Shown here: positions 13,311-24,837 of the stretch, piece by piece
Position numbering within the stretch: position 1 is the first letter of the stretch
Layout of the letters: every line of letters begins with the position of its first letter
From: Rutidosis leptorrhynchoides
Lineage: Eukaryota > Streptophyta > Magnoliopsida > Asterales > Asteraceae
NCBI RefSeq assembly: GCF_046630445.1
Contig: NC_092341.1
Location: 291,814,501 to 291,878,500, forward strand
Direction of reading: 5' to 3'
DNA: 64,000 nt
Notes under the pieces: generated by a model
Told to the model about the DNA's origin: nothing
The model's database searches: none
What the model saw: the letters and a program-made list of their open reading frames with translations, nothing else
Position numbers and translations under genes: made by a program

Positions 13311-14876
13311 CATCATCATTAAAACTAATATAATTAAGATTATGAATATTAAGAATAAAAATTATAAATATATATATTATTATAAGAGTAATTAAAGTTA
13401 AGTTATGTTTTAAATGGATTATTAAATTATTATCACTACTAGTATTATCATTAATAGTATTTTTAGTATTATCATTTAGATTATTATTAGTATTAACAAT
13501 TTTATTAAAATTATCATTTTTTTATTAAAAAAATATCATTTTTATTTATCATTATTAGTATTATCATTAATATCATTTTTTATCATTAACATGACTTTTA
13601 TTGTTATTCTTATTAACATTAGTTTATCAACTAAACATTAAATACATAAAAACATGTTTGAGGCATAATATGATTATATTAGTATTACATAAAATCTTAG
13701 GATAAAAATATTAACAATTATTATATAAATATCACATATAACAAATTATTTATTTTTGATATAATACTAATTACTTATATACATATATTAATATAACTAT
13801 ATGTATAAATATTAATTATTTTATAAAATAAATATATGTAACATATAATTGAAGATATAATATATAAGTAAAGAATAAATATATATATTATCTTAATTAG
13901 TAGTGGGTATGAATATTATATATTTAAAACACTTAATAAATAAGTATTATATAACTAATAGATGGAATTATGTGATTATATGTTTTAATATATATACCTG
14001 ATATAGGTTCGTGAATCCGAGGCCAACCCTACACTTGTTCAATGTCGACATATGTATTTTTACTACAAAATATAGTACTGTGAGTTTCATTTGCTCCCCT
14101 TTTAAATGCTTTTGCAATATATATTTTTGGGACTGAGAATACATGCGCTGCTTTTATAAATGTTTTACGAAATAGACACAAGTAATTGAAACTACATTCT
14201 ATGGTTGGATTATCGAATCGAATATCACCCCTTTTAGCTTGGTAGCCTAAGAATTAGGGAACAGACACCCTAATTGACGTGAATGCTAAAGGTAGATCTA
14301 CGTGCCCTAACTCCCCCATACTGGAAAATGGTATGCTTTAGTACTTCGAGTTATTAATACAGATGGATTTCTGTTTTGGAGATATTCTATATGCATGATG
14401 TTAATGCAGGTTACCAGGTGTTCAATCCATATGAATGATTTTTAAACACTTGCGAGTGTATGATTATTGAATAAAGGAAATCTTGTGGTCTATTAAATTT
14501 ATGAAAATGATTGATTATGATAAACTAATGAACTCACCAACCTTTTGGTTGACACTTGAAAGCATGTTTATTCTCAGGTATTAAAGAAATCTTTCGCTGT
14601 GCATTGGCTCATTTTAGAGATATTACTTAGAGTCATTCATGACATATTTCAAAAGTCGTTGCATTCGATTCGTTGAGTTCATCAAGATTATTATTAAGTC
14701 AACTATAGTTGAATATATTATGAAATGGTATGCATGCCGTCAACTTTCGATGTAATGAAAGTTTGTCTTTTAAAACGAATGCAATGTTTGTAAAATGTAT
14801 CATATAGAGGTCAAGTACCTCGCGATGTAACCAAATGTAATGTATTCGTCCAGATGGATTAGGACGGGTCATTTCA
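10342..14876 (+). repeat. Family-A 3' LTR
   Basis: This 4535-bp LTR begins TGTGACAACCCGG and ends TCATTTCA, followed by the target duplication TAATA. It differs from the 5' LTR mainly in microsatellite lengths (short TA run, longer ATT run at 13231-13309) plus scattered substitutions. Confidence 0.9.
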
Positions 14877-14881
14877 TAATA

Positions 14882-16121
14882 CTAGTGAAATGACAATACT
14901 AGTGAAATGACCCTTGGAATCACGGGTTTGTTTAAATGAATCAGTTTAGTGATATATTTTATGTATTAAGTGAACGTACATGCTAAAGTCATTTAGTTTA
15001 ATGACCCGTGGAACCACAAATTTCGACTAAGAAACTTGTCGTTGTTTTTACAAATATATTGACATACTTAAATTGGTCAGAATAAATGAACCACATTTAT
15101 TCTTCCGCCACTTTCTTCCAATTTTCATCGCAATTATTATTTTTCTTTTCATAAAAGATACATTATAACATTTTATTGAGACATGTATTTCGACTACATA
15201 TGTAACGTAATTAATTCCATAAAGAGAACTCATATTTGAATAATAATAATATTCGCTTTAACATTGAGTATTTATATTTTTAATAATAATTATTAGTAAT
15301 AACAAATGCCTCTTTAATTTAAAAAAAAATTAAAATACAATTATTATATGAACATTGTACAATATGCTTCAAAGTTTGTGCATGTGGTGTTTTGTAAAAT
15401 ATTGTATAATTTGTTTTAAAGTTTGTACATATGGTCATTGAAGTGTTTTATCATAAGCATGGGCGAAACTACTTGGGGGCAAGGGGGCGCGCGCCTAAGT
15501 GAATTTTTTTTTCAGTGTAAAAAAACTTGGGTTTTTCGACTTTCGCAGTGAATTTTTTTTTTTGGTCCTAAAACCTACATATTTGCCCCAAAACATTCAA
15601 ATTTTGCTAAAAATTCTCCAACTTTTGCCCCGAAATTTAAAAATACAATTAACATGTTAATATTTTTATTAAAAATAATTAATTATTTTAATGACATCAT
15701 CACACTGTTGCAAAACACCCTGTCTCAAGCCTCTGCGACGTTTGTCTCGACGGTTTAATGACTAGCCCATCCCGTCTCGAAGAAAACCGTCTAATATGAC
15801 AGTCAACGGTCAAAATTCTGGTCAAAGTTGAAAAAAATCGGGTCAAAGTCGGTCAAAATTCAGAAAAAGCCAAAAAATCGGTAAAATCGGTGAAATATAT
15901 CCTATCTTAGTTTGAATTTTCGTATTAAATTAATGATGATAACAATTATGAGTACAAATTAATCAATTAAAGTTTTTAGCTTTAAAATATGTATACATAT
16001 ATGCATTTATATACTTATATATTTAAAAGTCAACTTCGGTCAACGTCCGTCTCGACCCCCGTCTCGACCCCGTCTCGAACGTCTCGACCTTTTTAGGACC
16101 CGACCGTCTCGACCCCGTCTC
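14882..16121. other. Spacer with repeat fragments left of the hAT element
   Basis: No gene is visible. Two related short motifs, CCCTTGGAATCACGGG (14911-14926) and CCCGTGGAACCACA (15004-15017), look like decayed copies of a small inverted-repeat unit. At 15461-15540 a G-rich then T-rich run resembles the terminus of hAT elements such as the neighbour, and may be the end of an older one. Positions 16040-16121 contain several direct copies of GTCTCGACC, into which the hAT at 16122 inserted. Confidence 0.5.
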
Positions 16122-19100
16122 CAGTGGCGAAAACAGAAATTTGGGTCACCGGGGGCAAATTTTTTTTATCAAAAGCTACCCAAAAAAACTTCACAAAATG
16201 TGACCAAAAAATTGTACTAAATATAACCAACTAAATGTAACAAAAAAACAGTACCAAATTACACTTTTCCTCTATGTAAACGCATATTTTGGAAACGTTG
16301 AAGTACATCTTCATCTTTAACTTTGGCCAGAGCCTCTCTTTCTACCACACAAATTACACAAGCATTCAAAAACTCCTCCCCAATACGATTACGTAGGTTC
16401 GACTTTACAATTTTCATTGCCGAAAAACATCTCTCTACTGTTGCAGTCGCAACGGGTAACACCAATGCTAGCTTTAATAACCGATAAAGCAATGGATAAG
16501 ATAGATATTTCCTTGTTTCCACCATCACTCTAGCAAGGTCGGCAATACCATTCAAGTTGGCAAATCTTGGATCTTTTCGGACACTAAGATGGTATACTTC
16601 AAGTTGATCTTTAAGTTCAATAATCTCCGCACGACTAAAATCTTTTGGATAAAACTCACACAACCTTATTAATTTCGGCGAATCAAACATTGAGAATGAA
16701 TCACGTGGATGCAACGCCGCCATACAAGAAAGTAACTCGGTACTAGCTTCACTAAAACGATCACCAAACTCTTGAATTTGCATATCCAAAACGGTGTTAA
16801 AACACTCTACCTCATAATAATGTTGATTGGTGATTTTCTCCTTTTGTCTCCTTGAATTAAGACAATCTTCATCCATTTTCAAAATCCGAATACCATGTTC
16901 CTCACAAAAAGACGACACTTTCTCTAAGAGTGGTTCAAACCCATTTGTTCTTAAATCTTGCAATTTTTCTTTGGTCACCTCTACTAATTGAACCGCTTCA
17001 ATTATGTCTTGATCTTTTCGTTGAAGAGCATGTGATAATATATTTGTCAACCCTAAAATGTGCAACATTAGATGCAAATAAAAAACAAAATCAAATGACT
17101 TTAAATACTTCAAAAGACCATGCGCTTGATTTTGGTTAGAACCATTACTTCCTTCTTCTTTAACAAATTCAAGGACCTTAATAATAGATGGAAACATATC
17201 AACCAAACGCACAAGTGTTTTATAGTGAGAATTCCATCGTGTATCTCCGAGCCGTATAAGAGAAACCTCTTGATTCAATCCTTTCCCGGTTTCAATTCTA
17301 CCACTACCAATTTCTTCTTCAACCCTCTTTTTCTCCGTGTCTAGCAAAATATCTTTTCGTTTACAAGAAGCACAAACAACATTCATCAAAATGGCTATCT
17401 TGTCAAAAAAGTTCACTATTGCCAAATGTTTTCTTGCAACCGCTACAACCACTAATTGAAGTTAATGAGCAAAGCAATGTACATAATATGCCGATTTATT
17501 TTCCTCCAAGATTTTTTCTTTTAAACCATTGAACTCACCTCACATGTTGCTTGATCCATCATAACCTTGACCTCTCAATTGATTCATACTCACTTTATGT
17601 TTGGAAAAAAAAGAATCAATGGAACATTTAAGAGACAAAGAAGATGTATCCTTTACATGAACAAGGCCCACAAATCTTTCTTTAACAAGTCCATGTTCAT
17701 CAACATATCGCAACACAATTACCATTTGTTCCTTTTTAGATACATCGCTAGACTCATCAACTAACAACGCAAACACATCATCACCAATTTCCTTAAAGAT
17801 ACATTCTAGTACTTCTTGTTTAAAGCATTTAACAACATCTTTTTGTATATAAGGAGACACCAATTTGTTATTCCCCAGAGCTTTTGGTAGGTTACGAAGT
17901 TCCTCATTATGACTTAAAATTAAGTCCATCAATTCCAAGAAATTTCCCTTATAAATAGATGTGTCCATCTCATCATGACCACGAAATGGTATTGCACATT
18001 TCAAACAATACCTACAAGCGGAAATCATAGCACTCAACCGAATTCGATTATCTGTTTTTGATTTTTCATCTTGCTTATCAAAGGCATTGAGAATAGATTG
18101 ATTCGTTCGGGTTAAAGATTCACACTTTTCTAGTGCTGCATTATGAAAGCTACTTACACCACCAACATGCTCTTTAAGTCTCTCTGACTTTTTCCAACTA
18201 TTGAATCCTTCTGTCACAAATGCCTCACTACCACCTTGGTGCCCAATATGATCTCTAAATAAGTAGCAACACAAACAATATGCTTTATCCGCCTTTATAC
18301 TATACTCTATCCAATTATATTTTTCGAACCAAGCTTTGACAAAACGCCTACCATTTGTTGATGGAAAATCATAACCTTTTGGTTGAAAAGGTCCTCTAAT
18401 CCAATATTGTCTTCTTATCTCGTCTCTTTGATTTACATCATATTTCAAAATTCTTGGTCTATCAACCGGATCCGATGGAAGATCATCCAGTTCAACAACA
18501 TTAATTGGAGTCGAAGAAGATGTTTCTTTTCTTTTATAATAATTATCCATATCTATCAATTAACAAAGAATAACATCAAATTATAAGTTAAAATTAAAAT
18601 GTTACCAACTTAAAAGAGCATTAGTAGACAAAATAAAAAAAGAAGTGCCAAATAGAACAATAGCATGTATGCCATCTGCCCATCAGTCATGTATGCCATC
18701 AGTTATCTACTTATCTGTAATCAGTCCATCATATATACACAATAAACTCTCTAATTCGAACATTATTTAGACAAAATAAACTCTCTAACTCCAACTCTCC
18801 AAGCTATAACTAAAAAAATTCCCTAACCCATATAAATACAAACAAAATTCGATGATGAGCAGATGAGGCGATGAGCAGGCTACCAACAAAATTCTATGAA
18901 CCCTAAAAAATATTTGTGTTTATAGATTCTAAATTATAAACACTAAGACATGGAATTACCGAAGATGGGAAGATCGGGAATGGACTACTCAGTATTACTT
19001 TGCCAAATCGCCAGACGCCAGAGAAGAGGAGTACGATCGATATCTGCTTCTAATTTGAAAGCTGAAACCACAGATACGGTATTACGGAGTATTATTCTAA

Positions 19101-19271
19101 TTAATTGGATGTTGGATACTTGGATCATGGGCCCAAATATTTAATTTATTGGATCATCTGTTTTGGGCTTGGGACAAAAGCAAAAAAAAAAAAATAAAAA
19201 AAAAATTGGGCTAAAATTTCAAAATTCACTGGGTGCAGGTGCCCCCCTGCCCCTATGTGCTTCCGCCACTG
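16122..19271 (-). mobile_element. hAT DNA transposon with TTF-type transposase (inactivated)
   Basis: Terminal inverted repeats CAGTGGCGAAAAC (left) and CAGTGGCGGAAGC (right end, reverse complement) are flanked by 8-bp target duplications CCCGTCTC (16114-16121) and CCCATCTC (19272-19279), 7 of 8 matching. Eight-base duplications and CAG-starting termini are typical of hAT elements. The 3.15-kb element contains one transposase gene on the minus strand. About 700 bp upstream of its start (18560-19270) is non-coding and AT-rich. Confidence 0.88.
16259..18559 (-). pseudogene. hAT transposase, TTF-type zinc finger (ZMYM1-like), two nonsense mutations
   Basis: One frame of 767 codons runs from ATG at 18559 to 16259, interrupted by TGA at 17540-17542 and TAA at 17462-17464, with no frameshift. 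The N-terminal third has the TTF-type zinc-binding region (a Trp/Tyr-rich stretch with a CLCC cluster). The middle has VDESSD and GYDGSSN around the expected first and second catalytic aspartates. The C-terminus has the hAT dimerisation block with TVERCFSAMK, holding the catalytic glutamate, and SNLRNRI. Both stops fit C-to-T changes (CGA to TGA, CAA to TAA). The protein would bind element ends and cut and rejoin DNA in the nucleus. The long intact frame suggests recent loss of activity. Plant genomes often annotate such genes as zinc finger MYM-type protein 1-like. Confidence 0.88.
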
Positions 19272-19911
19272 CCCATCTCACGTCTTTTGCAACCTTGCAT
19301 CATCATGAGAGAATTAGAAATTTTTTCTTTATTTTTAATTTTTTTATTTTAATAATTTTTATTTATGATATCATTATTTTAAAGATTTATATTATTTTAA
19401 AGATTTATATTACACTATAAATATATAGATATATTTATCATTATCATTATCATAGATCACTAACATATCATGCATTCATGTTCAAGATATACTCCGTATC
19501 ATTCATCATGGCAAAATATAATACGAAGAAGTAATACGGAGTAACAATGAGGTTGTTACCTTAACTCCTCAAATTGGTCGATAGCAATTTTAAATAGAAT
19601 TGTACGGGCCGAAAACAAGTACATATTCGTATAAAATGATCACATTATTCTTTCAAATCAAGAATAATCTTAATCAAATCAAATGCTACCTTTATTTTAC
19701 AGATATACATATAAAAATTTACACACCATGGTTCTCCATTATTTTAGGTGGTTTCTCTTAACTCCAAAGTCAAAACCATAAATAATACTCCGTACGAAAT
19801 ATTTTATTACAAACTCATCACATATTTATAGTCAATGCCTCTACCTATGTTGTATTTGGGCATTCTAAATTTCCCTGAAGGATTTATTCATTAATCATTG
19901 GACTTTAAATC
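19272..19911. other. Spacer between hAT and LINE
   Basis: AT-rich DNA without a gene. ACTCCGTAT and ATACGGAGT at about 19491 and 19534 form a 9-bp inverted pair about 45 bp apart, reminiscent of a tiny MITE end, but no target duplication was found. Confidence 0.4.
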
Positions 19912-19968
19912 AATTGGTACAACAATTGATTGGATAAATATCCTGATAAATCTCCAAAAGAATGAATT

Positions 19969-21670
19969 TGTGACAATCGCTCTAAATCCATATGGACGAA
20001 CACGTCATTCATCGATTTCATTGCGAGGTATTTGACCTCTATATGATACGTTTTGTAAACATTGCATTCTTTTGAAAAGGCACACCATATGGTGAATATT
20101 TAAATCAAAGGTTTTCGACATCTGATGATTTCTACATATAGACAATCACCATAAATAATAGTGTACAACAGTACTTCCGTTGACAACGCAGTCAAAATAA
20201 GATACATGGTGATGATTTGGTGAATGCAACGTTTCCTTGAAAAATATGCCATGTAAGACTCCATGCACATAGCTTGTCTAACATATAAGCAAACAGCGGA
20301 AGACTTCTAGGGAACCTGAGAATAAACATGCTAACAAGTGTCAACACAAAGGTTGGTGAGTTCATAGTTTTAGTGTTTCGCATAATCTGTATATAAAAGT
20401 GGATCACAAGATTTCAGTTGTTTCATCTAGAAACGTTTATCAAAATATTCTACAAGATTGAGCACCCTGGTAACTAAACTTTAACGTCTATATAATAAGT
20501 ACCCATGTTTTAACATACATGCAACCAACATGTACAATACACGCAAACCAACGTGTACTAAACTCAAATAGCATACGTCTATTTTATAGTTCAGGCTAGG
20601 GTTTCTATACCAGGAACAGACGGAGATGTCAAGCCCTATGGATCCATATACTACTACTCGCGCCCACCAGTTCTTATAACCGGCAGTTACTAGTTACCAA
20701 AGCTAAGGGATTTTCGGTTCAAACTCAGTATAGAATTTAGTATGTACTTGTGTCCATTGTTTAAAATAAATTGCATGTATTCTTAGCCCAAAAATATATA
20801 TTGTAAAAGCATTTAAAAAGGGAGCAAATGAAACTCACTTTAGCAGCATATAAAGTTGTTCACCAAAATGTGACCGAAACTCGGATTACCAATTAATCGT
20901 AGATCTCAACCTAGAGAACATATGTTGGTCAATAAATGTTTATCAAGCTAGGTCTGGTCATAGTGTATCATAATCCTAATGCTCGAGATAGACATACAAA
21001 AGTTATCAAAAGTCATTTCAAAAAGTCAATTTTGACAAAAGTTCAACAAAACGAGATGTACCTTATATAAGGATTCATTTACTCGGTTGGTAATATTCAA
21101 AAAATCCATTTTATCAATCTCGTAAACAAGTTGTTTAAATCTTAATTGCAGATTCAAAAGCAATTTCAATTAACTTCAATCATAATTCAGTTGATCATAT
21201 CTTTTAATCCGTTCATCGAAACTATTCGGTGTCTAAATGAAAAGTTATTGATTTTTCGCCAGCTTTCCAAAAACATGTATATCATATACATTTTACCAGT
21301 AATATATGTATTTAATTCGTGATTCATCATAAACTGTTTAACGACAAAATTTAGCATACAAGCTTGTATAAATATATATACTCGAGCACTAGACATGGAT
21401 ACACTATTAGTATATAAAAGATAAAATATAAATGCTTACGTATCAATATTGTGATTCAATATTTCAGAAAAGTACGTAGACGTAACGGAGATGATAAACA
21501 CTAGGTTTGATTCATAAATATACCCCCGAACATTACCCATAATTTTCTTAGCTCTATCTCACTTGAAAACCCATTTTGAAAGTAACCCACTCATGACCTC
21601 GTCGTAGTATTTTATGTATAATACATAATTAATAATACTAATAATAATAAGATTAATAATAATATTAATC

Positions 21671-21712
<42 letters not shown>

Positions 21713-22598
21713 TAAAATAAATAAATATTACTGAGTAATAATACTAGAGAAAGAGAGATAGATTCAGCTGAGCCAAAAATTGCGCAATTTATAGAACCTT
21801 TTCTGAAAAAGTACCCCATGCGATCGCATGGGATTTGTGCTTCAAGGCCATGCGATCGCATGGCACCCTGGGACAGCTCACAAATTTTTAACTTCTTGTT
21901 TGTCGACATAATTTTATATTATATATATAATATATTTAATTTATATAATTAATTATATATTATATTAAATTCACATGCATAGTTGACTTGTAATTTTTTT
22001 TCTGATAAGTCGTACGTCATCACTCGACTTATGTCCCGGTTCCGGTTTTTCAAATGTCCTTTCGTACGCTGAGAAAACTTGTATTTTACTTTTTGTGACT
22101 CGTACCTTTGTCAAAATATAGCCTTAAATTATCCCTAAACTATACCACTCAAAGTATATCATAAACTTTCGAGTATTTTGGTCATTTACTTCTATAAATC
22201 AATGCCTCACTATTTGTTGATATATATATAATAACAAATCATTTTATGACCAAGTTAATATATATTTTCAACATTCATAAACACGTTTTAAATATATGTC
22301 GCAAGTTATTCATACAATTAATATTCCAACTTATCATATATATTCAAATAAATATTTAAACCAATAAGTTTAATGTACGGTATTAAACAATTAAAACTTT
22401 GTTACGTTTTCAAGTTATAGTATATATATGTATCTATTTACATATAATGGTTCGCGAATCGTTAAGAACAACCGAAGGGTACTTGAATAGTTCAAAAATT
22501 TTGAGATTCGGTTTTACAGACTTTGCTTACCGTGTCAGAAACGTTAAATCATTTAAAGATAATGTTTAAATTTGGTCAAAAATTTCCGGGTTGTCACA
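19969..22598 (-). repeat. Family-C 3' LTR (full length)
   Basis: This 2630-bp LTR is the undeleted copy. In its own sense it has U3 with twin palindromes (21864-21815), a TATA box (21793-21787), a TAA microsatellite (about 21675-21712), and the downstream module shared with families A and B (20362-20294), ending with the U5 hairpin at 20045-20023. A frame at 21559-21909 crosses promoter and microsatellite and is not credible as a gene. Confidence 0.88.
21787..21864 (-). promoter_or_regulatory. LTR promoter: TATA box with twin 18-bp palindromes
   Basis: TATAAAT (minus strand, 21787-21793) is preceded by the perfect palindromes CCCATGCGATCGCATGGG (21815-21832) and GCCATGCGATCGCATGGC (21847-21864), separated by 14 bp and sharing a 16-bp core. 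The same arrangement is kept in the other LTR (50679-50756). Position just upstream of TATA suggests a binding site for a dimeric regulator. Each palindrome holds CpG sites open to methylation. Confidence 0.65.
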
Positions 22599-22611
22599 GT
22601 ACCTACCCGTT
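22599..22611 (-). promoter_or_regulatory. Polypurine tract, family C
   Basis: On the minus strand AACGGGTAGGTAC directly precedes the 3' LTR start. It is identical to the tract of families A and B. Confidence 0.75.
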
Positions 22612-24832
22612 AAAGAAATTTCGTCCCGAAATTTGAGTGAGGTCGTCATGGCTAACAATAAAAATATTTTCATGACGAATATGAGTTGGTAAATAGAATT
22701 TTTTTTTCACCATTGAATAATACAGATAAAACAATCCGATTACTCGAAGCGTATGAGAAAAGTTACTGTAATAGAGTGAAATGGAGAATAGAGATTCGTT
22801 TTATCTCTTGATGTAGTAACGATTGATTTCTGGAATTTAAGGAATAGAAAATCTTCATAATTTAAATAAGATTTGATTCTTCGGAATTTAAGGAATATAA
22901 AATCTTCATAATTTAAATAAGATTTGATTCTTCGGAATTTAAGGAAATTAGGATTTCCTTTGATAAAATGCGTAATCTGCCTCGATTGCTATGTCTGATA
23001 TTTTGCTATAAATTGACCTCTTCTGTTTCATTTATTTTCACCACTCCTATAATCTTCTTTCTTATTTCATACTTCTTAATAGATTGTGAAAATGCTTAAT
23101 CCAGTTCTGATTCTTGATATTTTCTTGGCTATCGTATCCTTCATTCTTCTTTTTCATCTACCACCAGAGGAGGTTATTTTCTTCTACTATTACCTTGGGG
23201 TTATAGTGTTTTTCATTCTCCCGTGTCTTTATATTGCTATACGCATCGATATACACGGTTTATAATTTCGGGATTGTTTTTGGGCTTTATATTTTCTATT
23301 ATATTTCAGAGCTTCATGATTTCGTTTTCTCTTCCCGACTTTAAGTCAAGCGAATAATAGTCCAAAATTCGTAGGTATGGATTTTGAAATGAACATAGTT
23401 AATGTTCTAAGAAAGAAACGGTAATGGCACAATCTGACTTGTCAAATTACCAGAATATCCGAAAAAGACCGAATCATCAAGAAAAATATTTTCTTGATAT
23501 GTTTAGAGGTTAAATAGAATGAAAGAGTTATGTAACATGGTTCATGATGAGGGTATGATCTGTGAACCTTTATCACGTTCCATTAGAAACTCAGCATGAC
23601 TTACTGTAATATAATCACGTTGATCAAGTGTCATTATATTATACTAATTCATGCTTCAGTTCCCAACATTACTTCAAAACATCCATTTTTCGAATTTTTC
23701 AGATTTTAGAAACTAAAATAGTTTCTTTTATGATGTAACAAAGATAGCGTGAAGAGATAAATGATTTCAGATAAGAATAGTTATGAAAATATCTTCAGAA
23801 ATATGGAGGATATTTATAATGGAAGATACGATGATATCTTAGAATTTCTAATATCAGTGGATGATGCGGAAAATCTGTCTGTGAAGGTTTAGAATAAGAA
23901 GTAAGGTTCTTACTAATGGTTTCAGCAGACACTGAATCATTTGGATTCTTTGAAGGTAGATTTCGTCTTTGTGATTTGTCCACAGCCTCCTTCATGGTCT
24001 GCTCAATCCGTTTTCCAGTTCCAAACCTTCTCTTTTTCTCAGCTTTACCACCATACTATTCTTTATCATCAAACTTTTGACTGTTAAGGTCGTTTACAGT
24101 TTTTGCTGCTTCATCAACATTTTTCCAAAATTCGAAGAACTAGTTTCGTAGTTTGGGGTGTTTTTCGGAAACTTCACATTCGAAGTATGTAAGTCCAGGA
24201 GGTAGACGTTATATGTACACATATAACTGTTGGCGTAGACGTGCTACAAGATTTCAAAATACTGATTGCTAATTCCCGATAGTTGGTATGTCAATTGCCG
24301 TTACAAGATGTGGATGAGTACATGATACGGTTTCAATGAGTATAAGGATTTTTCGGAAGGTCAAAGATCAATGAAGTTGTTGGTAAATTTACTGCTAATG
24401 TGGTGGAACATGAAAGGTTCCCCAGTAACAAAAACGTATATATCAAGGTTATTATAAGGCTAATCTGAAAAGTCGAAGTTGACAGGTTGGAAGTGTGGTA
24501 AAACTGGATACTTTGAACAGGGATTGCAAGATTATTTTCGGTAATAACGATGCTAAAGGATCTTTCACAGTTTTAAAGTTAAAGTATAGCTTTGAAAGAT
24601 GTAGAGATCTAAGAATGACGTCACCGGTTCAGAGTTATGGCTTGGATTCTGATACGTCGATATCAGAATATGTGATTGAATTTGTATGAAATGATTGTGT
24701 ATCATTGTGAAGATAGTGAGTATAGTTAATGATTTTTGAATCAAAATTGAAGAATGTACAGTGTAACATATTAATTGTGAACTTAAATATTTCTCGAGTA
24801 GTACCTACCCGTTAAAGATTTCACAATTAATA
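22612..24832 (-). other. 3' interior of family-C element
   Basis: Mostly non-coding. A short minus-strand frame (23795-23995, reaching to about 24060 through stops) encodes a basic, Lys/Arg/Ser-rich peptide whose DNA has a counterpart in family A near 9110-9330, so it is a shared relic ORF of unknown role. A near-perfect repeat of about 50 bp (AAGATTTGATTCTTCGGAATTTAAGGAA type) occurs at 22860-22945. A purine-tract-like hairpin lies at 24795-24813, and the target duplication CTTTG for family D at 24833-24837. Confidence 0.55.
23092..23265 (+). CDS. Small two-membrane-segment protein, antisense to family-C element
   Basis: A 57-codon frame from ATG (23092) to TAA. The product has two strongly hydrophobic helices (about residues 5-21 and 28-50) joined by a short HLPPEEVIFFYY loop, with a charged C-terminus. 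It resembles the 54-residue protein at 62670-62834: the helix, PP-x-E-x-IF turn, helix and Pro pattern aligns with one gap. It runs against the direction of its host element, about 500 bp from the 3' LTR, where antisense ORFs are known in some plant Ty3/gypsy lineages. No family is recognised. Short hydrophobic frames also arise by chance in AT-rich DNA, so coding status depends on conservation between the two copies. Confidence 0.4.
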   Translation: MLNPVLILDIFLAIVSFILLFHLPPEEVIFFYYYLGVIVFFILPCLYIAIRIDIHGL

Positions 24833-24837
24833 CTTTG

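Larger units (their letters stand above)
1964..14876 (+). mobile_element. Family-A LTR retrotransposon, complete, non-autonomous
   Basis: Two LTRs of about 4.5 kb (1964-6543 and 10342-14876) flank a 3.8-kb interior. The element starts TGTGACAACCCG and ends GGGTCATTTCA. The 5-bp target duplication TAATA is present at 1959-1963 and 14877-14881. A primer site (TGGTATCAGAG) follows the 5' LTR and a purine-rich AACGGGTAGGTAC precedes the 3' LTR. No protease, reverse transcriptase, RNase H or integrase motif is visible; the only coding trace is a broken ORF at 6949-7458. The LTRs look very similar outside microsatellites, pointing to a fairly recent insertion mobilised by proteins from another element. 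The interior is related to that of family C. Confidence 0.9.

Noticed and set aside
13116-13395. Long isoleucine frames on both strands
   Set aside because: They are translations of the ATT microsatellite within the family-A 3' LTR.
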